Shown: one piece after another, positions 21,667-33,660 of the stretch
Position numbering within the stretch: the first letter of the stretch is position 1
Layout of the letters: the number at the start of each line of letters is the position of its first letter
Source: Oscheius dolichura
Taxonomy: Eukaryota > Nematoda > Chromadorea > Rhabditida > Rhabditidae
Assembly: GCA_932521035.1 (NCBI GenBank)
Contig: OW051494.1
Coordinates: 5,814,001-5,878,000 of the forward strand
Length of the DNA: 64,000 nucleotides
Direction: 5' to 3'
The notes under the pieces: model-generated
The model's input: only the letters and a program-made list of their open reading frames with translations
What the model was told of the DNA's origin: nothing
The model's database searches: none
Translations under genes and position numbers: made by a program

Positions 21667-23884
21667 ATGATTTTTGGAGTACTAGAACGCCAGCAGACGG
21701 AGCAGCTACTGTCGGAGGAGGACGGGGATGCGGCTCCTCTCCGGAACGGCCACGGCCCCAAGGAGGAGCTCACGATGGCCCTCAAGGCAGAAGAACGCGA
21801 GACCTGGTCCACCAAGGTTTCTTTCCTCCTTTCTCCCCTCCCAATCCCGTCTCTAGGTGGACTTTCTCCTTTCTGTCATCGGCTTCGCCGTCGACCTCGG
21901 CAATATCTGGCGATTTCCCTATTTGTGTTTCAAGAATGGCGGCGGGGCCTTCCTCATCCCCTACACCATCATGGTGCTCTTCGCCGGAGTGCCCCTCTTC
22001 TACATGGAGTTGACCCTCGGCCAATTCTATCGAAAGGGAGCCATCACCACTTGGGGACGGATATGTCCCCTGTTCAAAGGTCTGTCCCTGTCCCGGGTTA
22101 TGGTAGAAGAAAGGCTGTTCAGGCATCGGCTACTGCGTGATAATGATCGCCTTCTACACGGATTTCTTCTATAACGTGGTCCTCGCTTGGGGTCTCCACT
22201 ACCTCTACTCCTCGTTCACCTTCAATCTCCCCTGGGCCTCGTGTAACAACTCCTACAACAGCCCGGCCTGCTACGAACCACAGTTTGTCCTTTTTGATAC
22301 TTGGCCAATTCTCTTTCAGCTGGAGCGAAGACGGCTCGGACAAGTGCCGGAAACCCTCGGAGTCGATCACAGCTCACCGGATTTCGGCGGCCGAAGAGTA
22401 TTTCTAGTCGGGAGAACCTTTCTATTTAAATAGTTCGAATTTCAGTAAAGGGTTTTTGGGACTCCACGCGGCGGGAGACGACACCTCCCACGTGGCTCAG
22501 GGACTGGATAACCTGGGCGAGATCAACTGGAACATTGCTGTGGGTTGTCTTGTCTCAAGGGGAAATGGAAGACTGTTCAGATCTGTCTGGGAATAGTCTA
22601 TTTAATTTGTTACTTCTCCCTCTGGAAGGGCATCGGCATGAGTGGAAAGGTAGGGTCACCCCCCTTCCCCGGGCAATGCCCTCTCCTCTCAGGTCGTCTG
22701 GTTCACGGCCCTCTTCCCGTACGTGGTGCTGTTTGTCCTCTTCATTCGGGGAGTGACTCTCCCCGGCTCGGAAATGGGCATCGAGTACTACCTCCGGCCG
22801 AATCTGGAGAAGCTGAAGGAGCCCAGTGTCTGGCAGGATGCCGCCACCCAAGTCTTCTTCTCCCTCGGACCCGGCTTCGGTGTCCTCATGGCCTATGCCT
22901 CCTACAATGACTTCCACAACAACGTCTACATGTATTCTGATATCCCCTCCCTTTGTACTATTTCCATTCCAGGGATGCCCTCATCACGAGCTCTATCAAC
23001 TGTCTCACCAGCTTCATCTCCGGTTTTGTCATCTTCTCGGTAGGTTTCCTTCCCTTCCCGATTTAAATCTTCAGGTGCTTGGCTACATGGCCTGTAAAAG
23101 TGGAAAGCCGATAGAGGAAGTGGCCCAGGAGGGTCCCGGCTTGGTCTTCGTCGTCTACCCAGAGGCTCTGGCCACAATGCCCGGGGCGCCAGCCTGGTCC
23201 GTCCTCTTCTTCCTCATGCTCATGACTCTGGGACTCGACAGTTCGGCACGTTTGCTACCCTCCCTCTTTACAAGTATTACAGTTCGGAGGCTCGGAGGCC
23301 ATCATAACAGCCCTGTCGGACGAATTCCCATGGGTTAAGAAGAACCGGGAGATATTCATCGCCTTGCTGTTCTTGTTCTACATGATCGTGGGGATAGCCA
23401 TCTGCACGAGGGGCGGCATCCTGATAATGGAGTGGCTGATCGTCTACGGCACCACGTGGGGTCTCCTGATCGCCGTCTTCTGTGAGGTCATGGTCGTCGC
23501 CTACATCTACGGCATCCGGAATTTCGTAGCCGACATCCGGGAGATGCTTAACTTTGAGCCCGGCGTTTATTGGAGGGTCTGCTGGCTCGCCCTGGCCCCC
23601 CTCTTCCTCCTGGTCCTCGCCCCCTTTCAATATTCCTCATCCCTTCATTTTAGGCTATGATCCTGTCCAACTTCATCAACTACCAGCCCCTGACCTATCA
23701 AGACTACCACTTCTCCCCGCTGGCCAATGGACTGGGCATCTGTTTCGCCCTCTCTGCCGCCGCGGCCATCCCTATCGTGGCCGTCTATAAATTCGTCCGT
23801 TCTCCCGGGACCACCGTACTCCAGGTAGCCCGAGAGGTCAACGACAGGATGAGAGTCCTGTTCAGAAATGGAAACGCGTGCTGA
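21667..23884 (+). CDS. dat-1: Sodium-dependent monoamine transporter, DAT-like (SLC6)
   Basis: Na+/Cl--coupled reuptake carrier, most like dopamine transporters. It contains [28 protein letters not shown] split over two exons; the Asp in FAVDLGN marks monoamine rather than GABA or glycine carriers. [23 protein letters not shown], a Cys-bearing extracellular loop ([10 protein letters not shown]), [59 protein letters not shown] and further TM segments to TM12 follow. About ten introns, mostly 35-60 nt. The start is uncertain: ATG 21667 ([15 protein letters not shown]) is the first in-frame ATG downstream of a stop. It ends [16 protein letters not shown] is at 24020. Substrate preference is inferred. 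Confidence 0.9.
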
Positions 23885-26034
23885 TGCCACACCGGCTGCG
23901 GCTGAGGGAGTTGAATCTCCACGGGACGCGCCACAGTGGAGACGTGATGCTCTGATCCGGGTCCTTCACTTTCTACTCTCCCGCCCTTACCCTTCATAGT
24001 TTATTTCTAAAGAGAACCAAATAAATTATATCTATGTCTCGGGAAAGGAACGAACAGTTTCTAGAGGGAGAGACAAATGGCTGGGTTGATATTTTTCACA
24101 TCGTGATCGAGAATACTTCACTCTGCCTTGAAGGCCTCAGCTCCGGGGAGTCTTCCCCAAGAAGGCATGCTTGTTGCAATGACATCGCGGTTCCGTCCAG
24201 GTCGGCTACCGTCTCCCCGCCTTTATCTACTGTCTCGTTGTAGCCGTCTTCAGACATCTCTCTGAAATCATTATTCCACATTTTTCTTTCGTCTCTTACT
24301 CGTTTGTGTCGTCGGTGTCTGTCTCGTCGACTTCAGAGTCGTCCGTGTCCTCTGTCTCGTATTCATCGTCGCTTGACTCCAAGTGCCCTCCTCCTCTGGT
24401 TTTTAGAGTTTCAATTGCGGCGAGGAAGAGTATGCACAGGAAGCGGAAACTTCCCCCCTAGCTGGCCTTTTTTCTAGTAATTTCAATAAAAATTGAATTG
24501 AACTGTTGGAATTTCCCTACTAAAGTGAAGAGGGTAATGCCCCTCCACCCACTCCAAGACAGAGGGGACAGCCCTTGGCGTGGCTGAGTTAATCAGATCT
24601 ACGGTACTCCCAGAGCGACCCCCTCCCAATTCTATTATATTATCAGTATCGATGAGATATTCTGCACCGTTTGAAGCAATTTTGGTACAGTTCAAACGTT
24701 CTTCCATTTCCCAGTGAGAGTTGACCGTCTTTATTTTTTCCTGTAATTTTCTAGTTCCGGCCCGGCTTTTCTGTCTTGTCGGTTTAACCGGCGGATCATT
24801 TTCCTGCCCCTGCAGAAAAGTGATTTCGGTCAGATCCGGCCACTGCTAACCTCTTGTACTGCGGCTAGTCTCTTGGTTGCTGGGAGCAATGTCATCCGAA
24901 GGAGAAGACGGGCTATTGTCGAAAGAAAATAATTGGCAACCCCAACTAATAAATACTCTTTCAGAGGGAGTTCTCCTGTTTGAGACGAGCAAGACCTTTA
25001 GCACTGACATATCCTGGTGATTTTAAGAGGAAGATGCCCCGTCAAGAGGGGACAAAGAGATCCTTCCGGGAGAGATCGACAGTCGGGCCGACAGTTGTTC
25101 GAGAAAGGTCAAAGGACCCGCCTGCGTCTCTCCTCTCTCGCTCCTCCAGCTAGCAGTCCCAAGACCGGTTTGCCCACTCGTTTCACTCTCTGAGGAGACT
25201 TATCTGATCTGTTCCATCGATTCCCTAGCTTTTCCTCCAAGCATATGCCCTCCTCCCTTCCCCCTGTCCCCATTTATTTGCTCTTCTTGTGACCTTCTCC
25301 TTTCCCCCTGCCCCACCCTTCCGTCCTCCCGGCTCCACCTCCTCCTTCCTGATCCGTACCTAAGTCAACTTGAACTTGTCTGTTTGTCTTTTGCACGTGT
25401 TCGTCCGGTTTCTGCTTCCACTTGTCGCCGGGTGTTATGCCCACCCAAATTGGTCCGATTCATCTTTTCTCTTCCGACGGCCCCGTATTTTATGACCCGC
25501 TTGTAACAAATTTCCCGAGGAATTTGAGGAAACTATTGAATATTTCGGGCGAAAAATGAAGGCAAATATTGATTCTTGACAGTGTGCAGCCGGGGTCGGC
25601 TGCTGACCGTGGCCCTGACTCCTTCTGTTGACCTGTTTATTTGTCCTCCAGGCCATTCCCACCCACTCCCGCACACTCAGCCTCCCGGAAGACGGCCACT
25701 GATACCCGAAGACGTCAGTCGCTCCCTGACCGTCTTGGGGGCCTCCTCCCTCCTCCCCTGCAATATTTCATTTCCCAGAATAGACGTGACTAATTGTCAT
25801 TGTTCCCGGTGATATTTCCTTCGTACCCCGTCATCTTTACTACCTCTTTTTACTCCCATCAGACTCCTCACAACCCCTCTCTCTCGACTTCCGGTCGATT
25901 GAAACAAGACGAACCAGCATCATAACTCCAAGTTCTTCCATTGTCACCCCGCCTCAGTCAAACAGCCTCCTCCCACATTCTCTATTTGTAGTTTGGATTG
26001 GCCTACTTCCCCCTCTTTCAGCAGTAGAAGGTCG
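23885..26034. other. Intergenic region with one possible small minus-strand exon
   Basis: About 2.1 kb. On the minus strand 24296-24450 encodes a hydrophobic stretch (FRFLCILFLAAIETL) followed by a strongly acidic tail (ESSDDEYETEDTDDSEVDE) ending in TAA. It follows an AGCTAG acceptor but no ATG exon could be linked, so it may be the last exon of a small secreted acidic protein. A second minus frame (24483-24707) lies upstream of it. The rest (24710-26030) is pyrimidine-rich and shows no gene; it should contain the dual-oxidase promoter. Confidence 0.35.
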
Positions 26035-29000
26035 ATGCTCTGGCCACTGTTGCTGCCCTTCCTCGGGCAGGCAGGCGGCTTGCAGCGGACCACGGAGTTC
26101 CAGCGGTATGACGGATGGTACAATAACCTGGCCAACCCGGACTGGGGCACGGCAGGTAGGGCCAGACCGCCGGAGGTGCAACAGACTCGGTTTAGGTAGC
26201 CGACTACACAGGGATTCCCCCTCCAACTATGATGACGGTGTCTACCTGGTCAACCAGTCGCTGCCATCTGCTCGTATCATATCTGATCTCGTTTTCCAAG
26301 GTACGGCATTGTCAGCCGAGCACATTTATCCACCTTCAGGTCCATCGGGTAAGCCGAACAGGCGAAATATGACCACAATGCTGGCCTTCTTCAGTCAGTT
26401 TCCCCGTTTTCTCTAGAGACGAGGCAGAGTTCAGGTCAAGTAGTAGCGTACGAGATTATGGCATCGACCTCGATCGGCTGCCCGCTGGAGATCCTGAAGA
26501 TCCCCGTGCCCAAGTGTGACCAGGTATTCGACCGGGAATGCGAGGGCAAGACGGAAATACCATTCACGAGGGCGCAGTACGACAAGCTGACTGGACGAGG
26601 ACTCAATTCTCCGAGGGAACAGGTAGCCAGGGGAGGAGGAGAGGAGACAGAGGTTGTAGATCAACGACAGGACGTCGTGGATAGACGCCTCCTTCGTGTA
26701 CAGTACCCAGGAGCCGTGGGTCGCCTCTCAGAGATCATTCAAGAATGGACGGCTGCTTGAGGGAGACAAGGGCTATCCCCCGAAGAACAACTACCACCTG
26801 CCCTTGAATAATCCTCCTCCTCCGCAGATACATCGGCTCATGAACCCCGACAGACTCTACAGTTAGTCCCTTTCCTTTTAGATTATGACAAAAACTATTC
26901 AGTTCTGGGAGACTCGAGGGTCAACGAGAACCCGGGACTTCTCTCCTTTGGGTTGATTCTCTACCGGTGGCACAACAACCAGGCCGACCGAATCCAGAGG
27001 GAACACCTCGACTGGAGTGACGAGGACGTCTTCCAGGCGGCTCGAAGGTGGGTCATAGCTGGGCTACAGGTGGGTGGATTCGGATTATAAGAAAGAGATG
27101 GCCCTCTACAGAAGATAATCATGTACGACTTCGTGCCGTCTCTCCTGGGGGACCCCCGGGCCATCCCGCCCTACTCCAAGTACATGCCCCACGTCCCTCC
27201 CGGAATATCGCACGCTTTCGCGGCGGCCGCCTTCCGCTTCCCTCACAGTATCGTCCCTCCGGCCATGCTCCTCCGTAAAAGAGGAGAGACATGCGAATTC
27301 CGGTCGGAGGTTGGAGGTTTCCCGGCACTTCGCCTCTGCCAGAATTGGTATGGCTTCTTTTATCCCTTGTAGGGGTGAGTTCAGGTGGAATGCTCAGGAT
27401 ATCGTTGGCGAGTATTCGGTGGACGAGATTGTACTCGGCATGGCGTCGCAGATAGCTGAGGCAGACGACAACATCGTCGTCGAAGATCTGAGAGGTAGCC
27501 TTCCTTCTCTTTTCGAAAACAAACAGATTTTAGACTTTATATTCGGGCCTATGCATTTCACTCGTCTAGATGTCGTCAGTTCGTCGATTATGAGAGGAAG
27601 AGACAATGGTCTGCCGTCTTACAATGCGATGAGACGCTCCTTCGGGCTGCCGCCTCGCACCTGGGATACCATCAACCCGTCCTTCTACGCGAAGAACAGA
27701 ACTCTCTTCGATAAGCTGTCCATCCTGTACAAAGGGGACATCGGCTCACTCGATGCCTATGTCGGTGGAATGCTGGAAGGAGGAGACGACGACGGGCCGG
27801 GAGAGCTGTTCCGAGCCATCATCAGCGACCAATTCCTCCGTCTTCGAGACTCGGATCGGTTCTGGTTCGAGAACCGGCTCAACGGTCTGTTCACGGACGA
27901 GGAACTAGCCCAGATCAGAAATATTACTCTGAGGGACATCATCCGAGACACCACGGAGATATCCGAGCACATGCTCCAAACGGACGTGTTCTTCTGGAGG
28001 AATGGAGACCCTTGTCCGCAGCCATTCCAAGTCAACGCGACGGCCCTCGAGAAGTGTGTCCCATTTATGCGATTCGACCATTTCACTGGCAACGAAGTCA
28101 CCTACATCTTCACCCTCATCGGACTCGCTTGTATTCCTCTCAGTGAGTGCCTTCTCCTTCTTTTTAAAGGCCTGTTCCAGTCTGTCTTGGTATTGGTTAC
28201 ATGTTGGTCCAGAGGAGACGCGCCCTGGGATGGGACAGCGCCTTCGACTCCTACCTGAGCGTGGAGACGAAGGGAGACTACGAGGAGAAGAAGGGCAAGC
28301 TGCGGATGAACGCCTTCGAATGGCTGGAGGAGACCTTCGTTCGTCAAGTGGTCATCGAATTCGAACCGGGCTGTCTTCTAGTCAAGAAACCAAGGGGCAG
28401 TATCCTGAGGAAGATCATCTTCCAGAAGAACTGCGAGGTATGTTCTCCCCTATTCTAAAGAATGTCTCGTCTCCAGGTTCTGGTGTCTCACACCCAAACG
28501 GGCACCTCCAAGATGTTCGGTCCCTACTGTCTCATAACCCTGCCGAAGACCCACGACCTCGTCCTCCGTCTGCCGTCCGACCGACACCTCAGCGTCTTCC
28601 TGGCTAACCTCACCGAGTCCATGACCACCATCAATGGAAATGTCACCACCACCGCCGAGACCAATCAACAGATCCTCGACCGAGCCGAGACAAAGGTAAA
28701 GCGGACTTATTTGCTTCCACTTCTAAAATTGTAGGAGAGACGTCAATCTCGACTGGACCACTTCTTCCGAGAGGCTTATTCCCGGGCTTTTAATGTGCCG
28801 GAGATGAGCGACACGTCCTCGCCTACCTCAGAGGAAGACGAAGTTCTACAGGAGACGATCACCCGCCATGAGTTGGCCCAGGCGATGGGCATGCGGGAGG
28901 ACGACCTCTTCGTGAAGAGAATGTTCGCCGTCTGCAAAAAGCGAGAGGGAGAAGAGCTCTCCTTCGCCGACTTCCTGGATTTCATCAAGAAGTTCACAAA

Positions 29001-31373
29001 CGGTAGCTATTTTTAGAAACACCAGATATATAGGAATTTAGCTGATCCCAAGGAGAAGTACATTCTGCTCTTTGCGATGTGTGACATTGACGGCAATGGC
29101 CAGGTGAATCGAAAGGAGTTCGCAGACTTTGTGAGGTCGTTGAACAAAGTGGCCGGAGTGACGATCAACGAGGACCAACAGAACGAACTGGTTGAGACAC
29201 TCCTCTACCGATCTGGTACTGACCTTTGAGGATTTAAATGAGTTCAACCATTTACAGGCATCCACCCCACCTCCGAATGTCTGAAACAGGACGACTTCGA
29301 GGCAGTCTTCTCCCAGATCGACAGTCGCCAGCCCGTTGGAATGGATATCAAAGGACAGAGGATAAAGGTCAACGTGGACTCCGAGTAGGTCCCCCTATCT
29401 CGTCTGAGACTGTTTCAGTTCGATGTCCCTCAACTCGTTCGCCCTGCCGCCCACCTCCGCCTCGTGTCTTCTTCCCCTGAACATCTTCTCCCGGGTGGCC
29501 GCCTTCCTCGAGACGTACCGTCAACACATCGCCATCCTGTTCATCTTCCTCTGTATCAATATCTACATCTTCACCGAGAGATTCTGGCGTATTTTTGTTT
29601 CCTTCCCATTAAATGAGCGTTATTCCAGATTATCGATACGAGACGGAGCATCGAGATCTTCGTCGGGTTATGGGAGTGGGAATTGCGATTACTAGAGGAG
29701 CTGCCGGTAATTTTAAGGTCCTTAAGCCCGAATAATTGACCATTTCAGGAGCACTGTCGTTCTGTATGGCGTTGATACTGCTGACCATTTGTAGGAATGT
29801 CATCACACTTGTCCGGGAGTGGCCCATCGGCGAGTACATTCCCTTCGACTCGGCCATCACCTTCCACAAGGTCTGTCTCTTCGGGAGCAGAAGACAGAGA
29901 TGTCTCAGATTGTTGCCCTGTTTGCTCTATTCTATGCGATTCTCCACACTGTCGGGCACTGCGTCAACTTCTATCACGTGGCCACTCAGTCCCAAGAAGG
30001 GCTCCACTGTCTCTTTCAAGAGGCAGTCTTTGGGTATCCTCTCCCTATAAAGAATACCCATCCTTTCTTCTTTCAGTACCAACTTCCTCCCATCCATAAG
30101 CTATTGGTTCTACGAGACAATCACCGGCTTGACGGGAATCTGTCTCGTGGCCGTGATGTCCATCATCTATGTCTTCGCCATGCCCTGTTTCATAAGAAGA
30201 GCCTACCACGCCTTCCGGTGAGTGTCCTCCTCCTCGTCCTCTCAGCCCCGTCTAGACTGACCCATCTACTCAACTATGCCTTCTATGCCCTGGCCGTCTT
30301 CCACGGCCTGCCCAAACTGCTTGACGTAAGTCCCTGTCCTGTCGGAATATTCTCGTCTTCCAGTCTCCTAAGTTCCTGTACTATGTCATCGGTCCGTTCA
30401 TCATCTTCGTCATCGACCGAATCATGGGTATGCGGCAGCAGTACAAGTGTCTCCAGATATTCAAGGCCTCCATCCTCCCCTCGGGTACCCGTCCTCCCTT
30501 CTCATCCACCCGTCTCAGATATCATCTACATCCAATTCAAGCGGCCCGCCTCGTTCAGTTTCCGATCCGGTCAGTGGGTCCGAGTGTCCTCGCCGGCCTT
30601 CTCGGTCCAGTTCAATGAGCAACACGCCTTCTCCATAGCCTCGGCCCCGCAGGTGCCCACCATGGAACTGTACATAAAGGCAGTCGGACCATGGACATGG
30701 AAACTGAGGAGCGAGATACTGAAGGCTCAAGCGACGGCGTCGCCGTATCCACTGATCCACTTACAAGGGCCTTATGGCGACGGCAACCAGGAGTGGAGAA
30801 GTTACGACGTCGCGGTATTGGTCGGGGCGGGCATTGGAGTAACCCCCTACGCTTCGACCCTGACCGACTTGGTCCTGGAAATCCGCTCAGGACGCCACCA
30901 CAACGTCAAATGTAAGAAGGTCTACTTCCTCTGGGTCTGTCCCTCCCACAAAAACTACGAATGGTTCGTCGACGTGTTGCGGGAAATCGAGGGAGACGAG
31001 GGCGAGCCCCTCCTGGAGACACACATCTTCGTCACCCAATTCTTCCATAAATACGACCTCCGCACCACTATGCTGGTCTGCCCCTCTTTTTTTACTTACC
31101 CAATCTGAATTCCAGTATATTTGCGAGAAGCACTTCCGCGGGGACAACGCCGGTCTCTCAATGTTCACGGGTCTACGGGCACACAACCATTTCGGTCGCC
31201 CGAACTTCGACGCCTTCTTCAAATTTATCCAGAACCGACACAACGAGGTGTCCGATGTCGGCGTCTTCAGCTGTGGCCCGGCGGCCATCAACGAGCAGGT
31301 CGGGGCGGCCTGTGCCCGAGCCAACAGGGCCCGCGACGCTCCCTCCCTCCAGCACCGATTCGAAACTTTCTAA
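26035..31373 (+). CDS. DUOX: Dual oxidase (NADPH oxidase with peroxidase-like domain)
   Basis: Membrane H2O2-producing enzyme; nematode orthologues cross-link cuticle tyrosines. The signal peptide MLWPLLLPFLGQAGG precedes a peroxidase-like domain (QRYDGWYNNLANPDWG; LILYRWHNNQADRI with the proximal His). A TM follows near 28090-28140, then EF-hands (one clear: CDIDGNGQVNRKEF; one degenerate: CKKREGEELSFADF). The ferric-reductase core has haem-ligand histidines in ILHTVGHCVNFYHV and ALAVFHG. FAD (HAFSIASAP) and NADPH sites (GPYGDG, VGAGIGVTP, FSCGPAAINEQV) follow, and the protein ends in HRFETF. Length and order match the family. ATG 26035 lies after a CTTTCAG acceptor. More than 20 exons. AATAAA is at 31403. 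The adjacent small Tyr-rich proteins could be substrates, which is speculation. Confidence 0.95.
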
Positions 31374-31807
31374 TAATTCCAAACCTTTACGGCGTATCCA
31401 CGAATAAACATGAGCTTTCTCACTGTTTATATGTTGCCTTCTGGAACAGGGACAACTTGATTCGGCGGAAAGCCAAGAGTTAGCTAGCACCTGGGAGGCC
31501 GTGAGGCGGGAGGACGACCCCACTTGGACGAGAGATCCAAATGTTCCTCAAGTAGGAAGATCTGTGTTAGCTGGACAAGCCCTTCTTCCACTCCGCCCTG
31601 TACAGGCATACCTACTAGACAGGGCCTGCCGTAATTTGTAAAAGACTGAGGAAGACTGCGGATCTCTCCTCCGGAATCACTCTGGTTGATGGTAAGACGA
31701 GGAGAAAATTATAATCCAGGGTTGTTTCAGGAAATGGATGATGGTTCTTGCGGCGTATCCATTCCTTGGTTCGGCGACGATGGCCGCCCTTCTCCTCGTC
31801 TCACAGG
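31374..31807. other. 3' flank of DUOX and spacer
   Basis: Contains AATAAA at 31403-31408. A short intron-like stretch (about 31694-31732, GTAAGA...TTTCAG) suggests a transcribed exon chain leading into the small ORF at 31808, but no continuous reading frame could be built. Confidence 0.35.
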
Positions 31808-32082
31808 ATGAGCCAAGAATCCTCAAAATGCCCACTGATTTTGCCTCTTGAAACCGAAAACACTGGTCGTCTCGGTATAACTGAATTCTAGAGAAGGCAA
31901 TCCCGTTCTATACCAAGGCCTGTCTCCCACTGACTGTCTGTATTGCTGCCCGAAAAAGGAAAGATGGCCAGATGAAAGGATTCTTTCACTTCTGGAAGGA
32001 TTTCGACAAGTTCAACTCTAGGATGAGCAGAGACCCCAGATGGGCCAAGGAAATGAAACATCAAATGGGCAGGTGGATTTAG
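31808..32082 (+). CDS. Possible small basic protein (hypothetical)
   Basis: ATG 31808 lies one base after a CTCACAG acceptor. If a 17-nt GT-AG segment (31875-31891) is removed, the frame runs on to give about 85 residues: MSQESSKCPLILPLETENTGR, then EKAIPFYTKACLPLTVCIAARKRK and FFHFWKDFDKFNSRMSRDP, ending MKHQMGRWI. Without splicing it stops at the TAG that forms the acceptor. Lys/Arg and aromatic rich; no family recognised. It may be only part of a larger gene continuing toward 32473. Confidence 0.35.
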
Positions 32083-32157
32083 AGGTGGGCCGTACGGGGG
32101 TAATCCAAGCTAAACGGGAATTCTCTACCCTGCCCCGCTTTCTTTTGCCCAGGGGGA

Positions 32158-32473
32158 CACTACACAGAGGAAGGGGTTAGATTTTCACCTGGACGAAGTA
32201 CGCAATCTTCCTGGGCAGGTGGCAATCCATCGGGGCACCTCGTCTTTGGAAGTCGAAGACCCTGCCGAGAAGAGCTCGATAATTTTCGGGATTTTGGTTC
32301 TAACAAGAACAGTCTCCCCTCTCTCAGATGGCCAAAAACAAAGATCAGAAGTGCCAGTGCACCCGAGCTAGACGGATAATACCCAAATTAAACAGTTTTG
32401 CCTCTAATTACCGCCAACAAGTTTTCTGGAAAAACGGACGGGGCGAGTTGGACTACAGGAAGAGGGGCAAATA
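32158..32473 (+). CDS. Possible exon(s) of an unrecognised gene
   Basis: From an acceptor TTGCCCAG (32150-32157) a frame begins GDTTQRKGLDFHLDEVRNLPG, continues EVEDPAEKSSIIFGIL, and after a plausible 31-nt intron (GTTCTA...CTCTCAG, ending at 32322) reads MAKNKDQKCQCTRARRIIPK to a TAG at 32471. It looks coding by composition, but neither start nor family is known, and it does not join the upstream ORF in phase by an obvious route. Alternatively the second part is a separate 48-residue ORF from ATG 32323. Confidence 0.3.
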
Positions 32474-32902
32474 GGATACGACTCTTCTGAACAAGGGGAA
32501 AACTCCATTCCGCCTGTCCTCCCCTGTTGAGCTCTGGTACTATCCCAATCCTCTCCTAGGACACCCCCATACTCTGCCATTTTGTAACCTGGAGCAGATT
32601 CCTTTTGACAGGGCATCCGCCAAGGCCTCCCCTTTGCTGCCATACCAGTTCTCCTTTTAAAAATATTCACCCGACCGAGATAACTCATTTAAACTGAAGC
32701 TATCCCGGTGGCGCAAGTTAGCTTCGCAGGAAGGCATCCACCGTAGGAATTATTGAAAGGGACGGACATTTCACAGGGTTTTGTTATGGAGACCCAAGAT
32801 GCTTTTTCATTTTTGACTGCCAAAGTAAAAGATCTATCGAAAATTCTAGGTTCTACATCACAAAACACTGAACGCCCGGAAGGAGGTCTACCCTAAGTAA
32901 AT

Positions 32903-33243
32903 ATGACGTGGGACGAGAGACGTGGACGGGGGACAGCCATCGTAAAAGACGGGGACGGGCATTCTCGACTGCTCATAAACACGAACACGGTCCTGGGCAC
33001 AAACCCAGAGCAGAGGACTTTTACGCCTATCACAAAAAAAGAGGTCATCATGTTCTTCAGGTATGCCGGCGGCCTGTTCGGTCCTGCGCGTATCCTCCGG
33101 CCTCTGCCTGACTGGCCATCCTCCTCCTCCTCCCTTCTTCCTTTTCTTCTCGGCATCTTCTGCTCTTTTTCTCCAAAATACACATTTTTTAGCTCTGATC
33201 CCGGTCACGTCCTGCTCAATCGGATTAAAATCGACATGTCTTG
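32903..33243 (+). CDS. Possible short protein (hypothetical)
   Basis: ATG 32903 opens MTWDERRGRGTAIVKDGDGH and VLGTNPEQRTFTPITKKE, then an exon end at AG|GTATGC (33060). An intron to TTTTTTAG (33192) would add SSDPGHVLLNRIKIDMS and stop at 33243. No family was recognised; codon choice is compatible with the neighbourhood. The downstream end overlaps a local duplication (33183-33345 and 33525-33660), so the true 3' structure may differ. Confidence 0.3.
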
Positions 33244-33345
33244 ACGTGTCGACGGATCACGGAGCGGCCGGGACGACGTACCTTCTGGACGAGGTTAAAT
33301 CGTCCAGCCGAGTCTCTTCTCTTCTTGTGAGCGGATGCCTCTTCA
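33183..33345. repeat. Tandem-duplicated segment, copy 1
   Basis: This segment and one at 33525-33660 share a diverged sequence: GATCCCGGTC..TCCTG, then GACGTGTCGACGG, GGCCGGGACGA, CCTTCTGGACGAGG and GTCTCTTCTCTTCT in the same order and spacing. In one plus frame both copies stay open and translate to similar peptides (LDVSTDHGAAGTTYLLDE versus LDVSTALRVAGTMCLLDE), which hints at duplicated exons. Confidence 0.65.
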
Positions 33346-33524
33346 TGGTGTCCTTCGTTCGAAATGTACGTCGTCTGGGCCATTGAACGGTTTCAGGTCC
33401 ATTTCAGCCGACACAGCGGGGCGTGGACGATAGGCAAGGTGCAACAGACTGAAAGAGGATCATTCTCTATGTCCCTTCAACGGGGAAAGTCAACGGCTAA
33501 TCCTATTTGTCCGCTCTACCTTTA

Positions 33525-33660
33525 AAAATGTAATCCCGGTCGAATCCTGTTCAGGCTTGACGTGTCTCGACGTGTCGACGGCTCTCAGAGTGGCCGGGAC
33601 GATGTGCCTTCTGGACGAGGCCAACTCGTCCAGCCAAGTCTCTTCTCTTCTGTTTGACGT
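33525..33660. repeat. Tandem-duplicated segment, copy 2
   Basis: Second copy of the segment described at 33183-33345, about 330 bp downstream in the same orientation. The copies diverge after the GTCTCTTCTCTTCT block. Open plus-strand frames of 112-156 codons continue from copy 2 to about 34025, but they start at TTG or lack a signal I can trust. Confidence 0.6.

Noticed and set aside
24483-24707. Minus-strand 74-codon ORF
   Set aside because: No motif, and no phase-compatible link to the acidic exon downstream; left as unassigned intergenic sequence.
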